Below, one piece after another: positions 1 through 10,394 of a stretch of DNA of 34,367 nucleotides. The number at the start of each line of letters is the position of its first letter. Position 1 is the stretch's first letter. The DNA is taken from positions 1 to 34,367 of the forward strand of contig JAIPEX010000016.1 in NCBI GenBank assembly GCA_021736945.1. Reading direction: 5' to 3'. The notes beneath the pieces are model-generated. The model saw only the letters and a program-made list of their open reading frames with translations. It had not been told where the DNA came from and made no database searches. The translations under genes and the position numbers were made by a program. Source of the DNA: Halanaerobiales bacterium (lineage in GTDB: Bacteria > Bacillota > Halanaerobiia > Halanaerobiales > M55B127).

Positions 1-405
1 ATCGATTTCAAATTTGGTTTATGGATTGCCTTAGTTGCAACTTGGTTAACAGATATCGGTGCATATTTTGTAGGAAAATATTATGGAAAAATAAAAATGG
101 CTCCCAAAATTAGCCCAAATAAAACGATGGAAGGGGCTTTAGGCGGTATTCTTGTCTCTTTTATCTTTGTAGTGGCTATCACTATATATTTGAATGTTTT
201 TTCTAGCCTATGGCTTATATATGCAGTTTTACTGCCCTTTATAGCAATTGTAGGAGACTTATTTGAGTCTGCTCTTAAAAGAGCTACTGGTTTCAAAGAT
301 TCAGGGCAAGTAATTCCTGGTCATGGAGGAATTTTAGATAGATTTGATAGCCTCCTTTTTACAATTCCATTTACATATTTTTTCTTAACTTTATTTTTAA
401 GCTAG
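1..405 (+). CDS. cdsA: Phosphatidate cytidylyltransferase, C-terminal part (5' truncated by window edge)
   Basis: Frame 1 is open from base 1 (IDFKFGLWIALVATWLTDIGAYFVGKYYGK...) and ends with the CdsA signature SALKRATGFKDSGQVIPGHGGILDR; followed by dxr and rseP as usual. Confidence 0.95.
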   Translation: MDFKFGLWIALVATWLTDIGAYFVGKYYGKIKMAPKISPNKTMEGALGGILVSFIFVVAITIYLNVFSSLWLIYAVLLPFIAIVGDLFESALKRATGFKDSGQVIPGHGGILDRFDSLLFTIPFTYFFLTLFLS

Positions 406-418
406 GAGGCAAATATTA

Positions 419-1570
419 ATGAAGAATTTAATAATACTTGGTTCTACGGGTTCTATTGGAACTCAAGTTTTAGATGTAATTGATTTTATAGAAGAAGATT
501 GGAATATTGAAGTATTAACAGCTAATAAAAGTGTTAATAAAATTACTGAACAAGCTATAAAGTATAAACCTAGTTATGTTGTAATGAGTGATGAAAATAG
601 TGCAGATATGGTAAAATTAAATTTAAGGGATTATAATATAAAAGTTTTAGGTGGACAAAAAAATTTAAATGAAATAGTTAAACTTGATAATATAGATCTT
701 GTAGTAAATGCATTAGTAGGTGCTGCAGGACTTATTCCGACTTTAAATACTATAGATAATGGGACAAAACTAGGTTTGGCAAATAAAGAAAGTTTAGTGG
801 TCGGCGGTCATCTAGTTAAAAATAAATTGAAGCATATTGATAAAAACAACCTTTTATTGCCGATTGATAGTGAGCACAATGCAATATTTAGGTTACTAAA
901 AGAACATTCTAAAAATGATTTAAAAACAATATTACTTACCGCTTCAGGCGGACCATTTATTAATAAAAATTTTTCTGAACTAAAAAATGTAACAGTAGAA
1001 GAAGCCTTAGATCATCCAAATTGGGATATGGGTAGTAAAATAACCATTGATTCAGCAACAATGATGAATAAGGGTTTGGAAGTTATAGAAGCACATTGGT
1101 TATTCGATGTGGATTATGATAAAATAAATGTAGTTGTTCATCCTCAAAGCATAATTCATTCTATGATAGAATTGATAGATAATTCTATCTATGCGGAAAT
1201 GAGTGTGGCAGATATGAAAATGCCCATTCAATATGTTCTACAATATCCTAATGTTAAAAAAGGGATAGGTAAACCACTTAACTTAATTAAACAAGGTAAG
1301 TTAGAATTTATTAAACCTGATTTTGATAGATTCGAATGTCTAGATTTAGCATATCAAGCCGGAAGAAAAGGTGGAAGTTATCCTGTTGTTCTTAATGCAG
1401 CAAATGAGATTGCTGTAGAGAAATTTTTATTAAAAGAAATAGAATTTCTTGAAATACCAAAGCTTATTAAAAAGGCTTTAGATACTCATAAATATGTTAG
1501 TAAACCAGATATTAATCAGATTAATGAACTCGATAAATGGGCTAGAAATTTTATAAAGGAGGTAGTTTAA
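419..1570 (+). CDS. dxr: 1-deoxy-D-xylulose 5-phosphate reductoisomerase
   Basis: N-terminal ILGSTGSIGTQVLDVI, ANKESLVVGG, PIDSEHNAIF, TASGGPF, HPNWDMGSKITIDSATMMNKGLE motifs; RBS aggagg upstream. Confidence 0.98.
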   Translation: MKNLIILGSTGSIGTQVLDVIDFIEEDWNIEVLTANKSVNKITEQAIKYKPSYVVMSDENSADMVKLNLRDYNIKVLGGQKNLNEIVKLDNIDLVVNALVGAAGLIPTLNTIDNGTKLGLANKESLVVGGHLVKNKLKHIDKNNLLLPIDSEHNAIFRLLKEHSKNDLKTILLTASGGPFINKNFSELKNVTVEEALDHPNWDMGSKITIDSATMMNKGLEVIEAHWLFDVDYDKINVVVHPQSIIHSMIELIDNSIYAEMSVADMKMPIQYVLQYPNVKKGIGKPLNLIKQGKLEFIKPDFDRFECLDLAYQAGRKGGSYPVVLNAANEIAVEKFLLKEIEFLEIPKLIKKALDTHKYVSKPDINQINELDKWARNFIKEVV

Positions 1571-1571
1571 T

Positions 1572-2645
1572 ATGCTTGTTACAATTCTCAGTTTTATAGT
1601 TGTACTGGGAATATTAATTTTTATACATGAATTTGGACATTATATAACCGCAAAATTAAGTGATATTAGGGTTGAAGAATTTGCATTAGGTTTTGGCCCT
1701 AAGTTAATTTCAAAAAAATGGGGAGAAACTGTTTATTCGATAAGAATAATACCTTTGGGTGGTTTTTGTAACATGACTGGTGAGTTTGTCCCTGATGAAG
1801 ATGATGATAGCGAAAGCTTAGAGATATATAATGAAGCAAAGGCAAATGGTAGATGTTTTCATCAGAAGTCAATGTGGAAAAGATTTGCTGTAATTTTTAT
1901 GGGACCACTAATGAATTTTATGTTAGCAGTAGTTATATTCTTTTTAATATTTAGCATTGCTGGAGTACCTGTTAATACTTCTAATCAACCTATCATAGGT
2001 GAACTTGACCCTAGTCGTCCCGCATCAGAAGCAGGACTATTACCGGGTGATGAGATTGTAGAAATTGAAGGTACTCAAGTAAATTCATGGGAAGAAATGA
2101 CTAATATAATCCACAATTCAGAAATTGAACCTCTAGAAATAACTGTAAAAAGGGGAAATGAAAATTTAACGTATAACATTACGCCAGTAAGAAATGAAGA
2201 GATGGGAGTAAATATCATTGGTATTTATCCTAAAGTAGTCAGAGAAAATATCGGTTTTTTCAGTTCTATACAGCGTTCAGTAGTTCAAACCTGGAGAGTT
2301 ATTACACTAACAATATCCGGATTTGCTCAAATGATTTCTAATAGGTCAATGGAAGGCCTAGGTGGACCTGTAATGATTGCTTCAATTATTGGGCAGGCCG
2401 CTCGTAATGGTGTTGTGAATGTTATGAATTGGATGGCTATTATATCTATTAATTTAGGTATCATTAATCTTCTTCCTATTCCTGCATTAGATGGAGGACG
2501 CATCCTATTTATAGGAATTGAATGGCTTCGTGGAAAACCAATTGATCCTAAAAAAGAAGGATTTGTACATTTAGTTGGTTTTGTTTTATTAATGATCTTA
2601 ATGTTATTTATTATATATAATGATATAGTAACTAGTTTTTTTTAA
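1572..2645 (+). CDS. rseP: RIP metalloprotease RseP (site-2 protease family)
   Basis: HEFGH zinc motif, central PDZ domain, NLLPIPALDGGRI motif; follows dxr. Confidence 0.96.
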   Translation: MLVTILSFIVVLGILIFIHEFGHYITAKLSDIRVEEFALGFGPKLISKKWGETVYSIRIIPLGGFCNMTGEFVPDEDDDSESLEIYNEAKANGRCFHQKSMWKRFAVIFMGPLMNFMLAVVIFFLIFSIAGVPVNTSNQPIIGELDPSRPASEAGLLPGDEIVEIEGTQVNSWEEMTNIIHNSEIEPLEITVKRGNENLTYNITPVRNEEMGVNIIGIYPKVVRENIGFFSSIQRSVVQTWRVITLTISGFAQMISNRSMEGLGGPVMIASIIGQAARNGVVNVMNWMAIISINLGIINLLPIPALDGGRILFIGIEWLRGKPIDPKKEGFVHLVGFVLLMILMLFIIYNDIVTSFF

Positions 2646-2657
2646 AGGAGTATTTTT

Positions 2658-3731
2658 ATGCAATCTAGAAGGAATACCCAAAATATATTTTATGATGATG
2701 TAGGTGTTGGTAGTGATTATCCTATAACTGTTCAATCTATGACAAATACTAAAACTCATCAAGTAAACAAAACTATAGAACAAATTAATAAATTACAAGA
2801 AGCAGGCTGTGAAATTATTAGGGTAGCAGTTCCTGATAAGAAGTCTGCTTTTGTTTTATCAAAAATAAAAAGTAAAATTAATATTCCACTTATTGCTGAC
2901 ATTCACTTTGATCACAAATTAGCTCTTGAGGCTATAAATCAGGGTGTAGATGGACTGAGAATCAATCCTGGCAATATAGGTTCTAAAGATAAAATAATAT
3001 CTGTTGTAGAGGCTGCTAAGCAAAAAAAGATTCCGATAAGAATTGGTGTTAATTCTGGTTCTATCGAGAAAGAAATATTAGAAGAATACGGTAAACCCAC
3101 TGCTGAAGGCATGGTAAAAAGTGTTTTAAAGCATGTGAGGCTATTAGAGGAACTTAAATTTAATGATATTATAATATCTATGAAGTCCACCGATGTTTTA
3201 ATGACCTTAAAAGCACACGAAATTTTAGCTGATAAGGTTAACTATCCATTTCATATAGGAATTACAGAAGCAGGCAGTGGTGAAGAAGGTATAATTAAAT
3301 CTTCAATAGGTTTGGGATTACTATTAAATAAAGGATATGGAGATACCATTAGAGTCTCTCTTACAGGTAATCCTGTTAAAGAAGTATATACTGGTTTTGA
3401 AATCTTAAAAAATTTAAAGCTTAGAAAACGTGGTATTTCAATAATTTCTTGTCCTACTTGTGGTAGAACTGAAGTTGATTTAGATAAAATCACTAAAAAA
3501 ATAAAAAAAGAAATTAGAAAATATAATAAAGATTTTGAAGAAGGCTTAACTGTAGCTGTAATGGGATGTCCAGTAAATGGTCCCGGAGAAGCTCGTGAAG
3601 CAGATTTAGGTCTTGCATGTGGTAAAAAAACCGGTTTATTATTTAAAAACGGTGAAGTAATAAAAAAGGTTAAAGAAGAAGAAATGATAAACACTTTAAT
3701 CCATGAAATAAAAAAGATGAGGAGTGAGTAA
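2658..3731 (+). CDS. ispG: 4-hydroxy-3-methylbut-2-enyl diphosphate synthase (flavodoxin)
   Basis: YPITVQSMTNTKT, ADIHFDHKLA, LRINPGNIG and C-terminal SCPTCGRTEVDL / VMGCPVNGPGEA Fe-S motifs. Confidence 0.97.
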   Translation: MQSRRNTQNIFYDDVGVGSDYPITVQSMTNTKTHQVNKTIEQINKLQEAGCEIIRVAVPDKKSAFVLSKIKSKINIPLIADIHFDHKLALEAINQGVDGLRINPGNIGSKDKIISVVEAAKQKKIPIRIGVNSGSIEKEILEEYGKPTAEGMVKSVLKHVRLLEELKFNDIIISMKSTDVLMTLKAHEILADKVNYPFHIGITEAGSGEEGIIKSSIGLGLLLNKGYGDTIRVSLTGNPVKEVYTGFEILKNLKLRKRGISIISCPTCGRTEVDLDKITKKIKKEIRKYNKDFEEGLTVAVMGCPVNGPGEAREADLGLACGKKTGLLFKNGEVIKKVKEEEMINTLIHEIKKMRSE

Positions 3732-3733
3732 GA

Positions 3734-5443
3734 ATGAGAATGTCAAAATTATATCTACCAACTTTAAAAGAAGATCCTGCAGAGGCAGATATTAAAAGCC
3801 ATCAATTAATGTTGAGAGCAGGAATGATGAGAAAATTAAGCCCAGGTATTTTTTCTTATTTACCTTTGGGTTATAGAGTTATTAGAAAGATAGAGAACAT
3901 TGTACGAGAAGAAATGAACAAGACATCTTCTCAAGAAGTTTTATTACCAGTTATGCAGTCGTCAAAAATTTGGAAAGAATCAAATAGATGGGATAAGTTT
4001 GGCCCCTTAATGATTAAATTTAAAGACAGGAAGGACCATGAATATTGTTTGGGTCCAACTCATGAGGAAGTAATAACTGATTTAATAAAAGATGAAGTTA
4101 GGTCTTATAAAGATTTACCTTTAAATTTATATCAAATTCAAACTAAAGTTAGAGATGAAATTCGCCCTCGTTTTGGAGTCATGAGAGGCCGAGAATTCAT
4201 CATGAAAGATGCATATAGTATGGATATTGATTATGAAGGTTTAGATAATAGTTATCAAGAAATGTATGATGCTTATGTTAATATTTTTGATCGTCTAGGC
4301 TTAGAAACAAGAGTAGTAAAAGCTGATTCAGGAGCTATGGGTGGCAAAGATTCACACGAATTCATGGTTATTGCTGAATCAGGGGAAGATGATATAGCAG
4401 TATGTGATAGTTGTGATTATGCAGCTAATACTGAATTAGCAAGTTCATATCAAGAGAAAGAAATTATCGATAAAGATCTAAAAGAAAGAAAACTCATCGA
4501 TACTCCAGATATTAAGACAATTGAAGGTCTTGAACAATTTTTAAAAATTGATGGTTCTAAGATGATAAAAACAATGTTAATGAAAGCAGATGAGGAGTTA
4601 GTTATAGTACTAGTAAGAGGGGACGACCAACTCAATGAAGTAAAATTAACTAATTATCTACAAGCTACAAATTTAGAACCTGCTTCTGAAGAAGAAATAG
4701 TGGAAGTATTCGGTGTTAAACCTGGTTTTATAGGACCTGTAAATATAGAAGGATATAAAATATTAGCTGATCATAGAATTAAAAATATAAGGAATGCTAT
4801 TTGTGGTGCTAATATTGAAGATAAACATTATGGGAATATCAGTCCTGTAAGAGATTTTGATGTAGATCAATATATTGACTTAAGAACTGTTAAGGCAGGA
4901 GATATTTGCCCAGAATGTGAAGAAGGTAAATTAGATATTGAACCTGGTATAGAAGTTGGACATATTTTTAAATTAGGTACTAAATATAGTGAGAGTATGG
5001 GAGCTACATATTTAGATGAAAATGGCAAAGCCCAATTGATAGTTATGGGTAGTTATGGGATTGGTATTACAAGAATAGTGGCTGCTGCAATAGAACAAGG
5101 TAATGATCAAAATGGAATAATTTGGACTAAAGATTTGGCTCCTTATGAAGTTATAATATTGCCTCTTGGGAAAAGTGAAGAGGTTGATAATACTTCTGAA
5201 GAATTATATGAAACACTGCAAGAAATGGGTATAGAAGTTTTATTAGATGATCGCGATGAAAGAGCAGGAGTTAAATTCAATGATGCTGATCTTATTGGTA
5301 TTCCAATAAGAATTACTGTAGGAAGTAGATCCTTAGAAAATAATGTATTAGAGGTAAGAAATAGACAAACTGGAGAAGATTTCGAAATAAATATAGATAA
5401 TTACGAAGAAGAAATTAAAGAAATGCTTTCTGAATTAGAATAA
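3734..5443 (+). CDS. proS: Prolyl-tRNA synthetase (bacterial type with editing insertion domain)
   Basis: MLRAGMMRKLSPGIFSYLPLGYRV, GPTHEEVITDL, class II aaRS motifs 2/3 (YSESMGATYLD..., GSYGIGITRIVAAAIEQ). Confidence 0.97.
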   Translation: MRMSKLYLPTLKEDPAEADIKSHQLMLRAGMMRKLSPGIFSYLPLGYRVIRKIENIVREEMNKTSSQEVLLPVMQSSKIWKESNRWDKFGPLMIKFKDRKDHEYCLGPTHEEVITDLIKDEVRSYKDLPLNLYQIQTKVRDEIRPRFGVMRGREFIMKDAYSMDIDYEGLDNSYQEMYDAYVNIFDRLGLETRVVKADSGAMGGKDSHEFMVIAESGEDDIAVCDSCDYAANTELASSYQEKEIIDKDLKERKLIDTPDIKTIEGLEQFLKIDGSKMIKTMLMKADEELVIVLVRGDDQLNEVKLTNYLQATNLEPASEEEIVEVFGVKPGFIGPVNIEGYKILADHRIKNIRNAICGANIEDKHYGNISPVRDFDVDQYIDLRTVKAGDICPECEEGKLDIEPGIEVGHIFKLGTKYSESMGATYLDENGKAQLIVMGSYGIGITRIVAAAIEQGNDQNGIIWTKDLAPYEVIILPLGKSEEVDNTSEELYETLQEMGIEVLLDDRDERAGVKFNDADLIGIPIRITVGSRSLENNVLEVRNRQTGEDFEINIDNYEEEIKEMLSELE

Positions 5444-5459
5444 GAAAGGGGCACTCCAG

Positions 5460-6092
5460 ATGAGAATTAAAGCTTTAATTCCTGCTTTTAATGAAGAAAA
5501 AACAATTGGAAATATAATAGATATATTAAATACTATTCCTCGTATTGATGAAGTAATAGTTGTAGATGATGGTTCAAAAGATAATACACATCAAGAAGCT
5601 GAATCAAGAGGAGCTAAAGTAATAAAACTAGATGAAAATAGAGGTAAAGGTGCTGCATTACAGGAAGGCATTTCTAAGATCGACACAGAAATAATATTAT
5701 TACTAGATGGAGATCTCATTGGTCTTAAGGACACACATATCTATAAATTAATAAATCCTTTGTTAGCTGATGAGGCAGATATGACAATTGGTATTTTCAA
5801 AAAAGGCAGAGGATTAACTGATCTTGCTCAAGTGGTTTCACCAAAACTCTCTGGGCAGAGAGCTATCAAACTTTCTGAATTAAAAAAGATAAATAGTTTG
5901 GATAAAAAAGGTTTTGGTGTAGAAATAGCTTTAAATAAACATTTCAAAGATAAAAACCGGGTAAAAAAGGTACCTTTAAAAGAATTAACACATGTTATGA
6001 AAGAAGAAAAAATGGGTTTTGTTGAAGGTGCAAAAGCAAGGTCAAAAATGTATTTAGATATTTTAAAATCAATATTTACAAATATAATATAA
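5460..6092 (+). CDS. Family 2-like glycosyltransferase
   Basis: ALIPAFNEEKTIGNIIDIL, VIVVDDGSKDNT, NRGKGAALQEGI, LLLDGDL: typical GT-A/GT2 motifs; substrate not determinable. Confidence 0.85.
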   Translation: MRIKALIPAFNEEKTIGNIIDILNTIPRIDEVIVVDDGSKDNTHQEAESRGAKVIKLDENRGKGAALQEGISKIDTEIILLLDGDLIGLKDTHIYKLINPLLADEADMTIGIFKKGRGLTDLAQVVSPKLSGQRAIKLSELKKINSLDKKGFGVEIALNKHFKDKNRVKKVPLKELTHVMKEEKMGFVEGAKARSKMYLDILKSIFTNII

Positions 6093-6125
6093 TAAATTTA
6101 AAACTGTCTTAGGAGGGATTCTGGA

Positions 6126-9100
6126 TTGAAAGTCATTCAACCAGGTGAAAAATATAAAAATAAAATAAAATATATATTAATAAATTCTGATAAAAAGATT
6201 TGCAAGGTGATTTTAAATAAGGACAATAAAGAAAAAGAAGTACTGGATAAATTTCAAGATATATTACCAAATTTTTCAGTTGATTGCAAAATTGCTTTGA
6301 CTACTAAAGAAGAAGTTGAAATGATTTGGCCGCAATTAACAAAAGAATTTAATGAGAAATTTTCTTATAGTAAATCCTGGTTTGAACGTGCTAAGTTATT
6401 CTTCGAAAATGATAAACTTATAATATCTTTAGAAACAAAGTTAGCGGCAAAAAAAATGAATAATCCTAAGGTAGTAAATTTTATAAAAAATAGAATATAT
6501 TATTACTTGGATCGTGAACTTAATATTGAAATAAAAAATGGGGATTTTTTCAAAAATGATGAATCACTTAAGAAAGAATTAGAAGAACAATTAAAGAAAA
6601 AGGATAAAAAAAGAAAGAAAAAACGTTCAAGAAAAAACAAAATTGTTTACGGTAGGAAAATCAAGAACACTAAAAATAATATTGAAATAGATAATATTAA
6701 TTCTGAACAGAAAAATGTTGTTACTAGTGGTATTTTATTTGATCAAGAGGTTAAACAAATTAAAAAAAATCTTACACTACATACTTTTCATATTACAAAT
6801 TATAAAGATTCTATTACCTGTAAAGCTTTTTTGAGAAACCAAAAGCAGTTAAATTTAAAAGAAGATATGAAAGTATTAGTTAGAGGTGAAGTTCAATATG
6901 ATAGATACAGCAAAGATCTAATATTGATGTCAAATGATATCAATAAATTAGGAGAAAAAGAAAAAAGAAAAGATAAAGCTGATGAAAAAAGAATAGAACT
7001 TCATCTTCACACAAAAATGAGTGCAATGGATTCTACAGTTGAAGTAGAAGATGCTGTTAAACAAGCTGCTGATTGGGGTCATGATGCTATAGCTATTACA
7101 GATCATGGAGTAGTTCAAGCTTATCCTGATGCTTATCAAGCTGGTCAAGAACATGGAGTAGATATAATTTTCGGTCTTGAAGCTTATCTTATTGATAATG
7201 GTAAACCTATAGTTGAAAACCCAATAAAGGATCAAATAGAAGATACAGAGTTTGTAGTTTTTGATTTAGAAACGACAGGTTTAAATCCAGTTCAAAATGA
7301 AATTATTGAAATTGGAGCTGTTAAAATAAAAAGTGGCGAAATAGTTGACGAATTTTCCTCTTTAGTAAAACCAGATCAAAAAATATCTGATAAAATTACT
7401 GAAATAACTGGAATAGATAATAATATGGTAAAAGACGCCCCTTCATTTGAAAAAGTGTTTAGTTCTTTTGTTGAATTTATTGGGGATTGTCCCTTAGTTG
7501 CTCACAATATGGACTTTGATTATAGTTTTATTAGGAAGCCCTTAAATGAATTTAAAAATAATAATGAAGTGACTTTAGTTGATACTTTAACTCTTGCTAG
7601 AGCAGTTTTACCAGAATTAAAAAACCATAAGCTTGCAACATTGGTAAATTATTATGATATTAAGCTTGATAATCACCATAGAGCACTTGATGATTCCAAG
7701 GCTACAGCATTTTTATTTAATGAATTATTGAATGAAGAACATGATTTAGAAATTAAAACTGTTAAAAATATAAATGATTTAACTAAAAATATTGACTGGA
7801 AAAAGTCTCGACCTTATCATGCTATAGTTTTAGCAAAAAATCAAGAAGGTTTAAAAGAAATTTATAAACTAGTTTCTGAATCTCATTTGAATAACTTTTA
7901 TCGTAAACCTAGAATTTTAAAAAGTGATTTAATAGCTAATCGTGAGAACCTATTAATTGGTACGGCTTGTGAATCAGGACAGTTATTTAAATATATTTTA
8001 AATGATAGAAGTACTAAAGAAATAAATGAGATTGTTGAATTTTATGATTTTCTCGAAATTCAACCGCTTGGTAATAATGAATTTTTAATTCCTAATCAGG
8101 TAGAAGACAGAGAAGAATTAAAAAAGATTAATAAAAAAATATATAATTTAGGAAAGACACATAATAAGCCTGTGGTAGGTACAGGAGATGTACACTTCTT
8201 TGCACCTAAAGACAAAATATATAGAAAAGTATTACAAGCAGGGCAAGGGTTTGATGATTATGATAATCAAGCTCCTTTATATCTTAGGACTACAGATGAA
8301 ATGCTTGAAGAGTTTGATTATTTTAATGATAAAGAAGCACGAGAGATTGTAATAGAAAATACAAATAAAATTTATAATATGATTGAAGAGATACAACCTA
8401 TACCAGATGGTCTATATACTCCTGAGATTGAAGGGGCAGATGAAAAAATAAAAGAAATGAGTTATAGTAAAGCCCAAAAATTATACGGAGAAAATTTACC
8501 GCAAGAAATAGAAAAGAGATTAGAAAAAGAACTTAATTCAATCATTGATAATGGGTATTCTGTTATATATTTAATAGCCCATAAACTAGTAAAAAGATCA
8601 TTAGAGGATGGATATTTAGTAGGATCAAGAGGATCAGTTGGTTCATCATTTGTAGCTACAATGTGTGATATTACAGAAGTAAATCCACTTCCTCCTCATT
8701 ACAGATGTGAAAATTGTAAGAATGTGGAACTAATTAATAATGATGAAGTTAGTACTGGTGTAGATTTAGCAGATAAAAAATGTCCCGAATGTGGGCATCA
8801 GTATAAAAAAGATGGTTTTGATATTCCCTTCGAGGTATTTATGGGATTTGAGGGAGATAAAGTACCAGATATTGATTTGAACTTTTCTGGTGAATATCAA
8901 AATAAAATTCACGAGGTGACTGAAGAATTTTTCGGAAGAGATTATGTGTTTAGAGCAGGTACAATTTCTACAATTGCTTCAAGGACTGCCTTTGGATTTG
9001 TAAGAAATTATTTAGATGATAATGAAATAAATGTCAAAAAAGCAGAAGTAAATAGACTTGTTGATGGATGTACTGGTATTAAAAGAACTACTGGGCAACA

Positions 9101-10292
9101 TCCTGGTGGACTAATGGTAGTTCCTAAAAATATGGATATTTATGATTTTTCTCCTATTCAACATCCTGCTAATGATCAAGATACTAGAGTTAGAACCACT
9201 CATTTTGATTATCATTCGATTAGTGGTAGGATTCTAAAATTAGATTTACTTGGTCATGATGATCCAACTTCTCTTAGAATGCTGCAGGATTTGACAGGGG
9301 TAGACCCTGAGACAATACCTTTAGATGATCCAGAAACAATGAAGATATTCTCTTCGACTGAAAGTATAGATGTAAGTAAAAAAGATATACAATCCGAAGT
9401 GGGAACCTATGGAATTCCTGAGTTTGGAACTAGTTTTGTTCGTCAGATGCTTATTGAAACAAGACCATCTACTTTTGCAGAATTAGTCCGGATCAGTGGT
9501 TTGTCACACGGTACAGATGTTTGGTTAAATAATGCAAGAGAATTAATTAAAGATAATATTGCCAATTTATCAGAAGTTATATCTGTAAGAGATGACATCA
9601 TGAACTTTTTACTGCAAAAGGGCATGGAACCGATTGATGCTTTTTGGATTATGGAACATGTTAGAAAAGGTAAAGGATTAACTAAAGAAGAAGAAAGTAA
9701 GATGCGACAAAATAATATCCCAGAATGGTATATAGAATCATGTAAAAAGATAAAATATATGTTCCCAAAAGCCCATGCTGCAGCTTATGTAATGATGGCT
9801 TATAGAATAGCTTATTTTAAAGTTCATTATCCAAAAGCTTTTTATCTGACCTACTTTTCAACAAAAGCTAGTGCCTTTGATGCTCAGATAGTTGATAAAG
9901 GTTTAGATTTTGTTAATGATCATTTAAACAAATTGAACAATCAAGATAAGTTAACTGCTAAAGATAAAGAAACAATAACAATATTAGAAGTTGTAATTGA
10001 AGCTATGCATCGCGGGATTGAATTTGGTAAAGTTGATTTATATAATTCTAAAATGAGTACATTTATTCTAAGTGATGATAAATTAATACCTCCATTGATT
10101 TGTTTAGAAGGATTAGGTACAAGTGCGGCTGAAAGTATTATTGAGGCTAGAAAAGATGGAGAATTTATTTCTGTTGAAGATTTATCTAATAGAACGAGAT
10201 TGAGTAAAACAGTTATTGAAAAGATGAAAGACCATGGAACATTAAAGGGTCTGCCAGAGAAAAATCAATTATCGCTATTTACTAGTTCTTGA
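6126..10292 (+). CDS. polC: DNA polymerase III alpha subunit, PolC type (PHP plus DnaQ-like exonuclease)
   Basis: PHP ELHLHTKMSAMDS, exonuclease FVVFDLETTGLNP, Zn-binding CENCKN...CPECGHQ, GSRGSVGSSFVA, PDIDLNFSGEYQ; TTG start with RBS aggagg. Confidence 0.97.
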   Translation: MKVIQPGEKYKNKIKYILINSDKKICKVILNKDNKEKEVLDKFQDILPNFSVDCKIALTTKEEVEMIWPQLTKEFNEKFSYSKSWFERAKLFFENDKLIISLETKLAAKKMNNPKVVNFIKNRIYYYLDRELNIEIKNGDFFKNDESLKKELEEQLKKKDKKRKKKRSRKNKIVYGRKIKNTKNNIEIDNINSEQKNVVTSGILFDQEVKQIKKNLTLHTFHITNYKDSITCKAFLRNQKQLNLKEDMKVLVRGEVQYDRYSKDLILMSNDINKLGEKEKRKDKADEKRIELHLHTKMSAMDSTVEVEDAVKQAADWGHDAIAITDHGVVQAYPDAYQAGQEHGVDIIFGLEAYLIDNGKPIVENPIKDQIEDTEFVVFDLETTGLNPVQNEIIEIGAVKIKSGEIVDEFSSLVKPDQKISDKITEITGIDNNMVKDAPSFEKVFSSFVEFIGDCPLVAHNMDFDYSFIRKPLNEFKNNNEVTLVDTLTLARAVLPELKNHKLATLVNYYDIKLDNHHRALDDSKATAFLFNELLNEEHDLEIKTVKNINDLTKNIDWKKSRPYHAIVLAKNQEGLKEIYKLVSESHLNNFYRKPRILKSDLIANRENLLIGTACESGQLFKYILNDRSTKEINEIVEFYDFLEIQPLGNNEFLIPNQVEDREELKKINKKIYNLGKTHNKPVVGTGDVHFFAPKDKIYRKVLQAGQGFDDYDNQAPLYLRTTDEMLEEFDYFNDKEAREIVIENTNKIYNMIEEIQPIPDGLYTPEIEGADEKIKEMSYSKAQKLYGENLPQEIEKRLEKELNSIIDNGYSVIYLIAHKLVKRSLEDGYLVGSRGSVGSSFVATMCDITEVNPLPPHYRCENCKNVELINNDEVSTGVDLADKKCPECGHQYKKDGFDIPFEVFMGFEGDKVPDIDLNFSGEYQNKIHEVTEEFFGRDYVFRAGTISTIASRTAFGFVRNYLDDNEINVKKAEVNRLVDGCTGIKRTTGQHPGGLMVVPKNMDIYDFSPIQHPANDQDTRVRTTHFDYHSISGRILKLDLLGHDDPTSLRMLQDLTGVDPETIPLDDPETMKIFSSTESIDVSKKDIQSEVGTYGIPEFGTSFVRQMLIETRPSTFAELVRISGLSHGTDVWLNNARELIKDNIANLSEVISVRDDIMNFLLQKGMEPIDAFWIMEHVRKGKGLTKEEESKMRQNNIPEWYIESCKKIKYMFPKAHAAAYVMMAYRIAYFKVHYPKAFYLTYFSTKASAFDAQIVDKGLDFVNDHLNKLNNQDKLTAKDKETITILEVVIEAMHRGIEFGKVDLYNSKMSTFILSDDKLIPPLICLEGLGTSAAESIIEARKDGEFISVEDLSNRTRLSKTVIEKMKDHGTLKGLPEKNQLSLFTSS

Positions 10293-10343
10293 AAAACGAC
10301 CCTTTTTATGATACTCTTAAATATGGTATATGTTGGATTTTAT

Positions 10344-10370
10344 TAAGGAGTGGGCCTGTCCCACTCTTTA
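10344..10370 (+). promoter_or_regulatory. Stem-loop in the rimP 5' leader (possible attenuator or processing hairpin)
   Basis: 10-bp stem AAGGAGTGGG (10345-10354) / CCCACTCTTT (10360-10369), loop CCTGT, extendable by T10344-A10370; only a weak T-rich tail follows. Confidence 0.6.
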
Positions 10371-10394
10371 ATTTATGAAAGTGAGGTTTTAAAG

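Noticed and set aside
81-296. Minus-strand 71-aa ORF over cdsA, and other short minus ORFs (4450-4635, 6948-7235, 9443-9625, 11585-11800, 24625-24852, 24973-25197)
   Set aside because: All are antisense to well-supported genes and none shows family motifs.
3251-3694. 147-aa minus-strand ORF inside ispG (also 2939-3190 on minus)
   Set aside because: Low-complexity S/P/L/F-rich translation antisense to a clearly conserved gene; no RBS or recognisable domain. Treated as a shadow ORF.
10289-10315. Possible promoter before rimP (TTGAAA ... GATACT)
   Set aside because: Spacer is only 15 bp (12 bp to TATGAT) and the -10 match is poor; not supported well enough to annotate.
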